Of a stretch of DNA of 64,000 nucleotides, positions 49,721 to 57,193 are shown piece by piece. The notes beneath the pieces are model-generated. The model did not search any database. It was not told the DNA's origin and saw only the letters and a program-made list of their open reading frames with translations. A program made the translations under genes and the position numbers. The DNA is from an uncultured Actinomycetes bacterium (GTDB taxonomy: Bacteria > Actinomycetota > Thermoleophilia > Miltoncostaeales > Miltoncostaeaceae), in NCBI GenBank assembly GCA_903896045.1, contig CAITWD010000017.1:1-64000 (forward strand), written 5' to 3'. Numbering within the stretch: position 1 is the first letter of the stretch; each line of letters begins with the position of its first letter.

Positions 49721-49951
49721 ATGACCGCTGTTTTTGTGATCTTCCACTCAATTGTGTGCGCCGTCCTTGTGCTGATGGTGCTCTTGCACTCAGGGCGTGA
49801 CGCCGGCCTTTCTGGGGCCTTTGGCGTGGGGTCGACGAGTGGAAGCTATGGCGGCTCATCGGCAATTGTGGAGAAGAACCTCGATCGCATCACCGTGGTG
49901 GTTGCGGTCTTGTTTTTCATCTCGACCTACTTGCTCTACAAGCACCCCTAG
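49721..49951 (+). CDS. secG: Protein-translocase subunit SecG
   Basis: This is a 76-residue membrane protein of the SecYEG channel, with two helices: VIFHSIVCAVLVLMVLLHSG (residues 6-25) and ITVVVAVLFFISTYLLYK (57-74). Between them lies the typical Gly/Ser-rich loop GRDAGLSGAFGVGSTSGSYGG, which includes the GLSGAFG motif diagnostic of SecG. The length matches short Gram-positive SecG. The ATG at 49721 lies just downstream of TAGCGT-like -10 sequences. In many actinobacteria secG follows tpiA-pgk-gap, but here it stands alone beside a small membrane-protein frame. Confidence 0.95.
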   Translation: MTAVFVIFHSIVCAVLVLMVLLHSGRDAGLSGAFGVGSTSGSYGGSSAIVEKNLDRITVVVAVLFFISTYLLYKHP

Positions 49952-50045
49952 ACCCATTCGGGGTCGAGGTAGGGCCGCATGACTGCCCGACTGCGTTCGA
50001 ACGTCCCTCTGTAAGAAGTCCGCGTGAATAGGTAGGCTACGCGCC

Positions 50046-50180
50046 GTGATTAAATCGTTCCCAGTCAAGTTCGCAGGATCCTTCGCCGCAGTGATCGGTC
50101 TTTCCATCGCCTTGTATCTCGGTGGCGTGATCCAGGTCTACATTCTCGGGTGGATCCTCGGCCTCATCGAGGCCATCTAG
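50046..50180 (+). CDS. 44-residue membrane microprotein
   Basis: GTG at 50046 begins a frame of 44 codons ending in TAG at 50178-50180. It reads MIKSFPVKFAGSFAAVIGLS, then ALYLGGVIQVYILGWILGL and IEAI. It is basic at the start, then hydrophobic across nearly its whole length, like a one- or two-helix membrane microprotein. TAGGCT at 50033-50038 resembles the -10 boxes of this genome, and would give an almost leaderless message, because there is no Shine-Dalgarno sequence. I recognise no family. Bases 50181-50385 downstream hold no gene I can support. Confidence 0.5.
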   Translation: MIKSFPVKFAGSFAAVIGLSIALYLGGVIQVYILGWILGLIEAI

Positions 50181-50385
50181 CCGCACGATGTGCGTGTTCG
50201 CCCTTGATGCGGCGGACGGCGTGATGGTGCGCAAAAACCCCGCTGCGAGGCGTGTCCGTCCGGCAGCCGCTGTGACGACGCATTCTGGGTGATCTCGCGT
50301 CAGGCAACGCGGCATACGTTCTCGCCGTTTTGATGGCATTGCTGGCCGCCGTGATCTGTCGGCCGACTGCGGCCTGAATGCACGC

Positions 50386-50417
50386 ACGCCCATCCAATCA
50401 TGCGACTGGATGGGCGT
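50386..50417 (-). terminator. Hairpin downstream of tRNA-Leu
   Basis: ACGCCCATCCA (50386-50396) and TGGATGGGCGT (50407-50417) pair perfectly over 11 bp with a 10-base loop. It lies 4 bases past the 3' end of tRNA-Leu on the minus strand. No U-run follows, yet stability and position suit transcript termination or processing. Confidence 0.65.
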
Positions 50418-50421
50418 TGTA

Positions 50422-50505
<84 letters not shown>

Positions 50506-50594
50506 GCAGCGTCGGTAGAGAATACCGACTTCGAGCACCCGATTGTGGAGAAATGTGGGTGGAGTTGTCCGAAGTGGCTTGCTACCTTCCAGAT

Positions 50595-50608
50595 GGAACA
50601 CACGTTCG
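50595..50608. promoter_or_regulatory. SOS box (LexA operator) upstream of lexA
   Basis: GGAACACACGTTCG contains GAAC-ACAC-GTTC, the Gram-positive/actinobacterial SOS box core GAAC-N4-GTTC. It is 32 bases before the lexA start and is the expected site of LexA autorepression. Confidence 0.85.
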
Positions 50609-50639
50609 CCCCTGTGGATACCTTGACTGAAGGGACGTG

Positions 50640-51254
50640 ATGGAAAATCTCAGCAGCCGTCAAGCCGAGATCCTGGAGTTCATTTCGCAGCACTGTGATG
50701 AAACCGGATACCCCCCGACGGTCCGAGAAATCGGTAACGCCGTGGGACTCGCATCACCATCAACGGTGCACGCGCATCTCGCGAAGCTGACTGATGGTGG
50801 CTACTTGAGTCGTGATTCATCCAAGCCCCGCGCAATGAATGTGCGCAAATCCCAGACGTCACGCCGCTCATCAGTCGGATCGATGGGATCGGGGGTGGCG
50901 GCATTGCCCCTCGTCGGGGCAGTCGCGGCCGGGGTTCCCCGACTTGCCGATGAGCAAGTTGAAGATTGGGTCCATACCCCATTTGCTGCTGATTTTCTGT
51001 TGCGGGTGACGGGGTTGTCGATGCGTGATGCAGGGATTTTGGATGGTGATCTTGTCGCGGTACGTCGCCAGCCGAATGCCGAAAATGGTCAGATTATCGT
51101 GGCGATGATCGGCGAGGAAGCAACGGTCAAGCGCTTTGAGCGCAAAGCCGACCATGTCGTACTGCATCCAGAGAATCCCGACTTCGCGCCCATCGAAGTA
51201 CACGAGGATCTCCATATTGCGGGCCGTGTGGTTGGGGTGCTGCGGAACCTGTAA
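50640..51254 (+). CDS. lexA: SOS repressor LexA
   Basis: This is a 204-residue self-cleaving repressor. The N-terminal winged helix (residues 1-65) includes YPPTVREIGNAVGLASPSTVHAHL. The cleavage site is Ala97-Gly98 in GAVAAGVP, and the catalytic dyad is Ser127 (GLSMRD) and Lys164 (ATVKRF), all present. With RecA-ssDNA filaments it cuts itself and derepresses DNA-repair genes. A GTG three bases before the ATG at 50640 is an alternative start; GAAGGGA lies upstream. The SOS box at 50595-50608 indicates autoregulation. RNase P RNA follows after 44 bases on the same strand with its own promoter. Confidence 0.97.
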   Translation: MENLSSRQAEILEFISQHCDETGYPPTVREIGNAVGLASPSTVHAHLAKLTDGGYLSRDSSKPRAMNVRKSQTSRRSSVGSMGSGVAALPLVGAVAAGVPRLADEQVEDWVHTPFAADFLLRVTGLSMRDAGILDGDLVAVRRQPNAENGQIIVAMIGEEATVKRFERKADHVVLHPENPDFAPIEVHEDLHIAGRVVGVLRNL

Positions 51255-51262
51255 GCCATCTG

Positions 51263-51289
51263 TTGAGTGGTCCGCGACCGCGCTAGACT
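51263..51289 (+). promoter_or_regulatory. Promoter of rnpB
   Basis: TTGAGT (51263-51268) and TAGACT (51284-51289) are 15 bases apart. The -10 ends 9 bases before the first paired base of RNase P RNA, a consistent initiation distance. Confidence 0.55.
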
Positions 51290-51298
51290 CGCTGTATT

Positions 51299-51634
51299 GC
51301 GAGATAGGCAGTCGCGGACCATGTATATGTGGTTCGAGGAAAGTCCGGACACCGCAGAGCAGGGTGCTGGTTAACGGCCAGCGAGGGAAACCTCAGGGAA
51401 AGTGCCACAGAAACGAAACAGCCTCAGACAGTGTCTGCGGTAATGGTGAAAAGGTGCGGTAAGAGCGCACCAGCGGCCTGGTGACAGGTCGGCTGGGTAA
51501 ACCCCACTCGGTGCAAGACCAAATCGGAACGTCACGGGTTGCTCGCCCAGTTCCAGGTCGGTCGCATGAGGCATCTGGCAACAGGTGTCCCAGATAGATG
51601 GCTGTCCACGACAGAATCCGGCTTATCGTCTCGC
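51299..51634 (+). ncRNA. rnpB: RNase P RNA (bacterial type A)
   Basis: This is the catalytic RNA that trims 5' leaders from tRNA precursors. Universal core elements occur in order: GAGGAAAGTCCGGACACC near the 5' side (P4 strand), GAAACAGCC-type ACAGAAACGAAACAGCC, GGTAAGAGCGCACC, GGGTAAACCCC, and the 3' P4 strand in CGACAGAATCCGGCTTA. The GGTNCTGG-like GGTGCTGGTT and GGGTTGCTCGCC elements are consistent with an ancestral type A fold. The ends pair as GCGAGATAGG with CTTATCGTCTCGC, which sets the boundaries to within a few bases. An intrinsic terminator follows 5 bases later. Confidence 0.96.
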
Positions 51635-51638
51635 TACG

Positions 51639-51671
51639 GAACGACCCTCAGGATTTCCCCGGGGGTCGTTC
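51639..51671 (+). terminator. Terminator after rnpB
   Basis: GAACGACCC (51639-51647) and GGGTCGTTC (51663-51671) pair perfectly over 9 bp, with TATATCTCCTT after the stem. It directly follows the RNase P RNA 3' end. Confidence 0.8.
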
Positions 51672-51699
51672 TATATCTCCTTCGTGGTGAGTGTGGGTG

Positions 51700-52365
51700 C
51701 TATGAATCGCCGGCGGGAGGGAGGCGGTATTCAAGGAGCTGTGCCCCCGAGGAGCCAAACACTCTTCGGCTAAGACGAAATGTCCTGTGGCCGACGTGCG
51801 TGAAGCCCATGCGTGCATACAGCGCGAGTGCCGCCGTATTGTCATCGGTTACCCACAACGTAATGTGCGATTTGTGTGCGAGGGATGCCTGTGCGATGAC
51901 GTGGTGCATCAGCGCAGAGGCAATCCCTTGCCGTCGTGCGCTGGGCGTGACCGCGAGCTCACCGACATAGATTTCGTCCCTTCCGAGTGGCCCGTGGGCG
52001 AGTGTCGATAAGACTGCCAGCGACCAGATCGCTCGCGGCCATCCGATGATTGCGGCAAGGCGTCGTGCGACACCATGCGGTGGTTCGTGTTCGGCGTGTG
52101 CGATATGGACGGTGCCGGCGATGTGCCCATCCCGCTCGAATACCCAGTAGCCGTGGTCGGGGTGGTGCAGATCCTCGTTGAGAAGATGGGTCAGTGCCGT
52201 GGCAGCACGTGCGCCCAGAGTGGGTGCATATTTTGCCTGCAAGGCATCGGCGACAAGAGGCCCAATCACAGCGGCATCACCGGGGATAGCGGAGCGGATA
52301 TGCGGTGCGGGCGGTTCGGTGCCCGTGGGCTCGATCAACACGTTATCTTCGATGACACATTCCAT
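51700..52365 (-). CDS. GNAT-family N-acetyltransferase
   Basis: This encodes up to 221 residues with one GNAT domain: GYWVFERDGHIAGTVHIAHAEHE in the middle strands, IYVGELAVTPSARRQGIASALMHHVIAQA near residues 130-158 with the acetyl-CoA loop RRQGIA, then TLWVTDDNTAALALYARMGFTHVG near residue 165. Substrate is unknown. The first start (ATG 52365) lies only 17 bases from the divergent peroxiredoxin start, leaving no room for promoters. The GTG about 8 codons later, or another internal start, may therefore be the real one. The 3' end faces the rnpB terminator. Confidence 0.88.
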   Translation of the reverse strand: MECVIEDNVLIEPTGTEPPAPHIRSAIPGDAAVIGPLVADALQAKYAPTLGARAATALTHLLNEDLHHPDHGYWVFERDGHIAGTVHIAHAEHEPPHGVARRLAAIIGWPRAIWSLAVLSTLAHGPLGRDEIYVGELAVTPSARRQGIASALMHHVIAQASLAHKSHITLWVTDDNTAALALYARMGFTHVGHRTFRLSRRVFGSSGAQLLEYRLPPAGDS

Positions 52366-52382
52366 CTCAAGGAGCGACGCTT

Positions 52383-52847
52383 ATGACACGACTTGTTCAA
52401 GGAGACCCTGCACCTGCATTTTTATTGCAGGCCGACGATGGCACAACCATGTCCTCGTCGGATCTGTCGGGTACCCGAGTTGTGCTCTATTTCTATCCCA
52501 AGGATGACACGAGCGGATGCACGACACAGGCGTGTGGCTTTCGCGATGAGATTGCCGAGTTTGATGCATCGGGTACGCGGGTCATTGGGGTCAGTCCGGA
52601 CTCGATCGCGAGTCACGTCAAATTTCGCAATAAGCACGGTCTCCCGTTCACCTTGCTCTCAGACCCTGAGCACGTACTTGCCCAGGCGTATGGGGTGTGG
52701 GTCGAGAAGTCGATGTATGGGCGTACCTACATGGGCATTGAGCGCAGCACATTTGTGATCGGTCCCGACGGCACGCTGGAGCACGCCTTGTACAAGGTCA
52801 AAACCGCAGGGCATGCAGGCTCGATTTTGGACCTTTTGCGAGGATAA
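52383..52847 (+). CDS. bcp: Peroxiredoxin (Bcp/PrxQ type)
   Basis: This is a 154-residue thiol peroxidase of the Bcp/PrxQ subfamily that reduces hydrogen peroxide and organic peroxides using thioredoxin. YFYPKDDTSGCTTQACGFRD near residues 37-56 has the peroxidatic Cys (SGC) and a resolving Cys five residues on (QAC), the atypical 2-Cys arrangement of PrxQ. The conserved Arg is in IERSTFVI near residue 123. AAGGAG lies 9 bases before the ATG. The start region is shared with the divergent GNAT gene. A 118-base gap with a short dyad separates it from the rhodanese gene. Confidence 0.95.
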   Translation: MTRLVQGDPAPAFLLQADDGTTMSSSDLSGTRVVLYFYPKDDTSGCTTQACGFRDEIAEFDASGTRVIGVSPDSIASHVKFRNKHGLPFTLLSDPEHVLAQAYGVWVEKSMYGRTYMGIERSTFVIGPDGTLEHALYKVKTAGHAGSILDLLRG

Positions 52848-52890
52848 ATACCTTGGGAACCAGTGCAAAGCGCCCGGTGCGACATGTCGT

Positions 52891-52908
52891 CACACCGCTC
52901 TCGGTGTG
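52891..52908 (+). terminator. Short dyad after the peroxiredoxin gene
   Basis: CACACCG (52891-52897) and CGGTGTG (52902-52908) are a perfect 7-bp inverted repeat around CTCT. It could end the peroxiredoxin message or be an operator for the rhodanese gene 58 bases on. There is no U-run. Confidence 0.35.
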
Positions 52909-52965
52909 TCTGGGTGTTAGCGTGTATGCGATTGCGTTGACTGAAAAAACAAGGGGGGAGAGCGC

Positions 52966-53313
52966 ATGGCCTGGGATGACGTCTCGCGCTGGCAGCCAGT
53001 CGATCTCTATGCGGCATTTCGCATGGGTGATTCGGTGCAACCGGTCGATGTGCGGGAGCTTGGCTACCGTGATGCGACCGAGCAGATCCGCAAATCAGTG
53101 CGCATCGATCCGCAAGAGTTTGAAGCCCAGATCGCAGGTCTTCCCGATGATCGGGAACTCATTTTCTACTGCGACCGCCCCGGTGAGGCGACCAGTATGA
53201 AGATCGCCTTGTGGGCATTTGACAACGGGAAATCCCGCGTCGGAGTTGTTGTTGGCGGCTGGGATGCGTGGGTCGCAGCCGGCTATCCGCTCGAACCGAA
53301 GTCCGAGGGATAG
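52966..53313 (+). CDS. Single-domain rhodanese-like protein
   Basis: This is a 115-residue cytoplasmic rhodanese domain. VDVRELGYRDATEQIRKSVRI near residues 27-47 is the CH2A-like start. The active-site loop follows LIFYCDRPGEATS near residues 66-78, with the catalytic Cys that carries persulfide sulfur. VGGWDAWVAAGYPLE is the usual rhodanese ending (GGW-x-x-W-x-x-x-G-x-P). The loop CDRPGEA is six-residue type as in many sulfur-relay proteins. The start ATG at 52966 has GGGGGGAGAGCGC upstream. It is convergent with a minus-strand gene 18 bases away. Confidence 0.92.
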   Translation: MAWDDVSRWQPVDLYAAFRMGDSVQPVDVRELGYRDATEQIRKSVRIDPQEFEAQIAGLPDDRELIFYCDRPGEATSMKIALWAFDNGKSRVGVVVGGWDAWVAAGYPLEPKSEG

Positions 53314-53331
53314 CCCCCTCAAATCATGCGA

Positions 53332-53670
53332 CTACTTGTCGTCGGCCGGCGCGCGATTCCCGCCCGGAGCCAAGCCATAGGTCGATTCCAACCACTGTGG
53401 CAGAAGCTCCGCAAGGCCTCGGATCAGCAATTCTCGCTCGGCGATTGCGACGCGGGCGGCGACTTCCAGCACCAGTTTTCCTTCGTCGCTCCGAACGCCA
53501 GAGACTCCCTCAACGGTTTCGGCAGCTTCCTTGCGCGCGTAGACCATGCCACGTGAGGCCCAGTTCCAGCGCTCGCGGGTCCACTCAAGCAGGTTGGTCT
53601 CAAGGGCCGTCGGGTCGTAGCCCAAGAGCGCACGTTGCAGCGGGTTGAGCGTGGGATCGGCTTCGCGCAT
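53332..53670 (-). CDS. Uncharacterised small helical protein
   Basis: This 112-residue protein has no family I recognise. It is mostly helical: LQRALLGYDPTALETNLLEWTRERWNW, then YARKEAAETVEGVSGV and a final helix with RGLAELLPQWLESTYG. The dense Trp/Leu/Glu pattern and the absence of low complexity favour a real gene. The ATG at 53670 is preceded by GAGG at a 5-base distance on the minus strand; a GTG two codons earlier is less likely. It is convergent with the rhodanese gene and divergent from the second GYD gene. Confidence 0.65.
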   Translation of the reverse strand: MREADPTLNPLQRALLGYDPTALETNLLEWTRERWNWASRGMVYARKEAAETVEGVSGVRSDEGKLVLEVAARVAIAERELLIRGLAELLPQWLESTYGLAPGGNRAPADDK

Positions 53671-53796
53671 AGTCACCTCGAGGTAAATGTCAACACTACC
53701 GGGAGTGTAGCCCCTCGACGGCCTTTCTCGTCGCGGGATGTCAGACTATGCGCAGAACCCCCTGTGCTGCAGGGGGCCCGTCGGTCGAGGTGAGAC

Positions 53797-54114
53797 ATGC
53801 GGACGTTCATTTTGCTTTCGACATTGAGCCCGCAAGGGGTGCAGACGTTGAAAGCAACCCCTGAGCGACTCTTGGAAGTCAATCGTGAGATTGAAGCAAT
53901 GGGCGGGCGTGTGCGTTCACAGTGGGCAGTGCTCGGCGCCTACGACTTTTTGAGTGTCGTCGATGCGCCGGACTATCAATCGATTGCCGCGCTGACGATG
54001 GAGCTCGCCGCCCGCGGGAGCGCAAACTTCGAGACCTTGCCAGCAATCGAGGTCGACGATCTGATTGCCCTTCTCAATGAGGGCACGGTCGACCCACTCG
54101 CGGGGCTGTCTTAG
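53797..54114 (+). CDS. GYD-domain protein, copy 2
   Basis: This is a 105-residue GYD-fold protein. FILLSTLSPQGVQTLKATPER opens it, and GAYDF near residue 48 is the GYD-type motif after QWAVL. It is about 60% identical to the copy at 12270-12554 and is 11 residues longer at the C-terminus (EGTVDPLAGLS). The start is the ATG at 53797. Its stop overlaps by three bases the stop of a 53-residue zinc-ribbon gene on the other strand. Function of GYD proteins is unknown; the duplication implies two specialised roles. Confidence 0.87.
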   Translation: MRTFILLSTLSPQGVQTLKATPERLLEVNREIEAMGGRVRSQWAVLGAYDFLSVVDAPDYQSIAALTMELAARGSANFETLPAIEVDDLIALLNEGTVDPLAGLS

Positions 54115-54272
54115 GCGCTCCGCCAGGAGTCACTGCCACACAGCGGGCATGGGGCCAGCACGAGGATGCCATCGTTTTCTGATGGCGAGACCACCAACAG
54201 ATCACATGAAGCACACCGGAACTGGCCGGTCACTTCATCGCCAGTCTCAAAGGACGCCTTCGGGCTGCTCAT
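54111..54272 (-). CDS. 53-residue zinc-ribbon microprotein
   Basis: The minus-strand ATG at 54272 is preceded by GAGGAG at 7 bases, an excellent ribosome site. The frame gives 53 residues: MSSPKASFETGDEVTGQFRC, then ASCDLLVVSPSENDGILVLA, then PCPLCGSDSWRSA. The two knuckles, CASC (20-23) and CPLC (42-45), with strands between them, form a zinc ribbon of the kind that opens rubredoxin-like or TFIIB-type small proteins. I cannot name a function. The stop shares bases with the GYD stop on the opposite strand. It is too short for most gene-finding cut-offs. Confidence 0.75.
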   Translation of the reverse strand: MSSPKASFETGDEVTGQFRCASCDLLVVSPSENDGILVLAPCPLCGSDSWRSA

Positions 54273-54372
54273 CTACTTACTCCTCGTACGGTGGTGCGGG
54301 CATCGTAGTGCCTGCGTGTCAACTTCATTCACATCGCTGCCGCGCGAATCGGTGTGCTCGGACGCGCCAGCC

Positions 54373-54654
54373 TTACGACAAGATGGCCATGATGAGGCAG
54401 GCCAATGCGATGCCGAGGCAGGTTATCGCGCCAATGCGAAAGAGGATGCGTTCGGGTACTCCGAGCACGGTGCGTTCGCCTGGTGCGGGGTGAAGTATCC
54501 CGTGGTGGCCGAGGAGCCGTGTCACGGTTCCCTCGACCAGCGCGCGCTCGCAAAATGGGCAGTACTCGGAATCGGCAAGCAACGGGAGTCCACACCGGTG
54601 GCATGCCGGCGTTTCGGAGCTGTGGTTTCCCTCGATGTCGTGCTTTGCTCTCAC
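54373..54654 (-). CDS. Small zinc-ribbon protein with C-terminal membrane anchor
   Basis: This encodes 93 residues from GTG 54654, which has AAGGAG 7 bases upstream; the longer open frame lacks a ribosome site. A zinc ribbon ACHRCGLPLLADSEYCPFCERAL near residues 17-39 is followed by a short linker and one hydrophobic C-terminal helix ILFRIGAITCLGIALACLIMAIL near residues 70-92. Such tail-anchored ribbons commonly occur in small envelope or regulatory proteins with no known activity. It lies about 100 bases from the 53-residue zinc-ribbon gene and upstream of it on the same strand, so they may be co-expressed. Confidence 0.75.
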   Translation of the reverse strand: MRAKHDIEGNHSSETPACHRCGLPLLADSEYCPFCERALVEGTVTRLLGHHGILHPAPGERTVLGVPERILFRIGAITCLGIALACLIMAILS

Positions 54655-54753
54655 GCGGCGACTCCTTGGCCGACCTAAGTGCGAGATCTCATTTCCTTGC
54701 TTAGGATACAGCCACGACGTACCGTCACGCGACCCCGTCCGCACGATTCCCGG

Positions 54754-55173
54754 TTAGGTGTTCTTGCGGAAAAAGCGATCGGCTGCATCCCATCCCGGGC
54801 CCGCATGTTGCGCTGGTGAAGTATCCGGCTGAGTTGGCGCGTGATTTCCCATCATCGGGAATGCCGCGTCAACTGGATCCGGGGGCGCGCTGGGAGCATC
54901 CTGCTCCGTGTCGGCCGCGGCAATTTCACGTTCTTTCGCATCGAGTTCAAACAACTTGCGATCGACCGCCGCGACCTCTGGTGCAACTTCAGGAAGGTCG
55001 ATTCGTCCAGAGTGGATGAGCTCATATGTGCGTGCACCGAGTTCCTCAAGCGCAGACCGATGCTGCCGCTGCAAGAGGCGGCGTTCGCCTTCCATGCGCG
55101 CCCGTTTGAGCGAGGATTGCACGTCGCCTGCAAGACGGCTCGCGTGCCGCGTCAGATTATCGACAACTGACAT
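54754..55173 (-). CDS. Coiled-coil protein of unknown function
   Basis: This encodes 139 residues from ATG 55173, which has AAGGAG 7 bases upstream. The first 85 residues are helical: VVDNLTRHASRLAGDVQSSLK, then LQRQHRSALEELGARTYELIHSG and VDRKLFELDAKEREIAAAD. The last 50 are Pro/Asp/Ala-rich and end in a basic RFFRKNT. The LGxxxYxLxxxG...V..L..KEREIA pattern resembles the 83-residue protein at 13924, and both lie in neighbourhoods with a GYD gene. There is no membrane helix. Function is unknown. Confidence 0.7.
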   Translation of the reverse strand: MSVVDNLTRHASRLAGDVQSSLKRARMEGERRLLQRQHRSALEELGARTYELIHSGRIDLPEVAPEVAAVDRKLFELDAKEREIAAADTEQDAPSAPPDPVDAAFPMMGNHAPTQPDTSPAQHAGPGWDAADRFFRKNT

Positions 55174-55313
55174 CTCCGCTCTCCTTGCTCGAGATCTCAT
55201 GCGTGACTTCTCTCTTTTTTAGTCTACCGCGAGATCGTCATGAACCAGCTTCTGGATAACCGCACACTCATCGCTGTCGCGGCGGCGCCGAGTGAATGGG
55301 CATAATCCGACGC

Positions 55314-55805
55314 ATGATGGATGTGCTGGCAGTGCCGGACGCGCGACTTGGGGCAAGCGATGTCACCCGCAGGTGGGGCATGCGGCGTGCAGATGGCCGC
55401 ATTGGATGGCCGGGTATCACGGCCGTGGAAGGCGATCGTGCGGCGCGGGGATGCGATAGATGCGCATCATCGGCATTCGACAATGCATTGGTGTGCATTG
55501 AGCTTGGCGTCGTGTTGAGCGATGGGGCGGGCCCGTATCTCGTCGATGTTGACGGCACCCTGGTGTTGGTGCTGGCCCAACATCCCGCGCTGTCTGCGTG
55601 TCACCTGGCCATGAGCCAATATGACGACGGGCACTTTCGTGTTGGCGTGGTCCGCGATTGCGCCATGAACGGGTGGTGGCGGTGGGAGGGGTTTCGGGAT
55701 ATTTCTGCAGATGACCAGATCGTCGCGCTGGATGCCTGTCACGACCTTGTAACCCATCAAGAGCTCATTACATGGGCCGAATCGCCGGGTAGTGACGTAG
55801 GGTAG
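55314..55805 (+). CDS. Uncharacterised protein
   Basis: This encodes 163 residues from ATG 55314 (55317 and an upstream start are alternatives). I do not recognise it. It reads as a mixed alpha/beta protein: DVTRRWGMRRADGRIGWPGI, then ALVCIELGVVLSDGAGPYLVDVDGTLVLVLAQ and a C-terminal acidic helix. Four Cys are scattered, with no clear zinc pattern. CATAAT just upstream (55301-55306) could be a -10. The next gene begins 6 bases after its stop. Evidence for coding is length, composition and tight spacing only. Confidence 0.55.
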   Translation: MMDVLAVPDARLGASDVTRRWGMRRADGRIGWPGITAVEGDRAARGCDRCASSAFDNALVCIELGVVLSDGAGPYLVDVDGTLVLVLAQHPALSACHLAMSQYDDGHFRVGVVRDCAMNGWWRWEGFRDISADDQIVALDACHDLVTHQELITWAESPGSDVG

Positions 55806-55811
55806 GAGACG

Positions 55812-56117
55812 GTGTTACCTTCGCTGAATGTCTACGAGGTCCGTTTCCGCGCGCGGCTCCATGCCGATGATGGCGATGACGTGGGTGAGCGCCTTGGCAC
55901 GGCATTGGCGCACATGCCGGGAATTACCCAGTCATATGGCGCCGATCTTGATCGTGCGAGCGCGACCGTCGGTGGTGGATTCCAGATCGAAGTGATTCGC
56001 GGGATGGGCGCCGCAGCACGTGACAGCAGTCGGCTTGCCAAAGAGGCACTCAAGGCAGCTCATCTGGGCCAGGCGCGTCTGGTCGAGTTGTCGATCACCT
56101 TGCGTTCCTCGACGTAA
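55812..56117 (+). CDS. Small uncharacterised protein
   Basis: This is a 101-residue protein from GTG 55812, 6 bases after the preceding gene, with GGAG close upstream. It has a strand-rich start (LNVYEVRFRARLHADDGDD), then ERLGTALAHMPGITQSYGADL and a basic amphipathic C-terminal part (SSRLAKEALKAAHLGQARLVELSI). The alternation suggests a ferredoxin-like alpha/beta fold, but I cannot place it in a family. It probably forms an operon with the 163-residue gene. The DUF1385 gene starts 77 bases later. Confidence 0.6.
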   Translation: MLPSLNVYEVRFRARLHADDGDDVGERLGTALAHMPGITQSYGADLDRASATVGGGFQIEVIRGMGAAARDSSRLAKEALKAAHLGQARLVELSITLRSST

Positions 56118-56194
56118 TTGGGTGGGCGCCGTGATGGTCTGGGGGCCCAGGGGTGCACGTCGTGCACGCCGCAAGCTGTCAGGATGGTGTGCGA

Positions 56195-57187
56195 ATGACT
56201 GATTCCGCCCCATCCACTGATGTTCTGCCAGTTGAGCTTGTCGGCGGCAATGCATTGCCTGGCGGGGTGATGATGCGCACTGCGCGCCGTGTCGGCGTGG
56301 CGGTCCGCAATGAGGCGACCGGCGAGATTGTATCGGAAGGCTTTGATCTTGACCGACCGACTGGCCGTTGGATGCGGCTCCCTTTGGCCCGCGGGGTCTA
56401 TGCGATGCGCGTTGCCCTGCTGACCGGAAAGCGCGCGATGGAAATTGGCGATCGTCTGCGGTGGGCAGAATCTGCCGATGAGGATGACGCGCCAGAAATC
56501 ACCCTCGGATGGTTTGCAAAGACGCTTGTGGTACTCGGGGCAATCGTGGGGATCGTCCTCGAGATCGCAGCATTTCGCGTTGTCCCGATTGTGATCGCCA
56601 AGGGCATTGGGCTCACCGGCGCCTGGTTCATCGTCGCTGACGCGGGCATCCGCCTGGCGCTGTTGTTGGGCACGTTGCTGGTGATGAGTATGTTCCGCCC
56701 ATTTCGCGGGATCCTGTCGTATCACGGTGCAGAACATCAGACGATCGCCGCCTTTGAGGCGGGTGCTCCGTTGACTGCTGCGGCAGCTGCTGGTTACACC
56801 CGATTCCATCCGCGCTGTGGAACCTCATTTTTAGTCGTGTCATCGGTGGTGTCGGTTGGGGTCTATGGAGTGGTGTTGTGGGCAACGGGAAATTTCAGCT
56901 ACATCGCGCTCATCCTGACTCGGATTGTGCTTGCCCCCGTCGTGACGGCGGTGGCATTTGAATTGCAGCGCCAGGCCGCGCGTTTGTCGAACGGTCCGTG
57001 GCGGTTTTTGTCGTCGCCAGGGATGTGGGCCCAACATCTCACGACGCGTGCGCCAGGTGCGGCTGAGCTTGAGGTCGCGGTTGTCGCGCTCCGTGAAGCC
57101 CTTGAGGGGCATGGTGGCATTGCACGCCACGTGGCGAGCCCTGCGCAGGATTTTTCGCTCGCAGACCTGTCGTCTGCAGGAGGGTAA
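56195..57187 (+). CDS. DUF1385 (YqhQ-like) membrane protein
   Basis: This is a 330-residue protein of the DUF1385/YqhQ family. GNALPGGVMMRTARRVGVAVRN near the start is the conserved N-terminal G-x-V-M-M-R strand. Helices lie near residues 107-165, and the signature FRGILSYHGAEHQTIAAFEAG, then TRFHPRCGTSFLVV near residues 170-215, is diagnostic. More helices follow, then a C-terminal amphipathic part (AAELEVAVVALREAL). Biochemical function is unknown. Homologues often neighbour translation or peptidoglycan genes. ATG 56195 is chosen because homologues begin near there. The MscS gene follows after 6 bases. Confidence 0.92.
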   Translation: MTDSAPSTDVLPVELVGGNALPGGVMMRTARRVGVAVRNEATGEIVSEGFDLDRPTGRWMRLPLARGVYAMRVALLTGKRAMEIGDRLRWAESADEDDAPEITLGWFAKTLVVLGAIVGIVLEIAAFRVVPIVIAKGIGLTGAWFIVADAGIRLALLLGTLLVMSMFRPFRGILSYHGAEHQTIAAFEAGAPLTAAAAAGYTRFHPRCGTSFLVVSSVVSVGVYGVVLWATGNFSYIALILTRIVLAPVVTAVAFELQRQAARLSNGPWRFLSSPGMWAQHLTTRAPGAAELEVAVVALREALEGHGGIARHVASPAQDFSLADLSSAGG

Positions 57188-57193
57188 CTCTCG

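Noticed and set aside
50181-50385. Possible structured RNA between the microprotein and tRNA-Leu
   Set aside because: Some short GC stems can be drawn, but no known small-RNA signature (SRP, 6S, tmRNA) is present and no promoter is clear.
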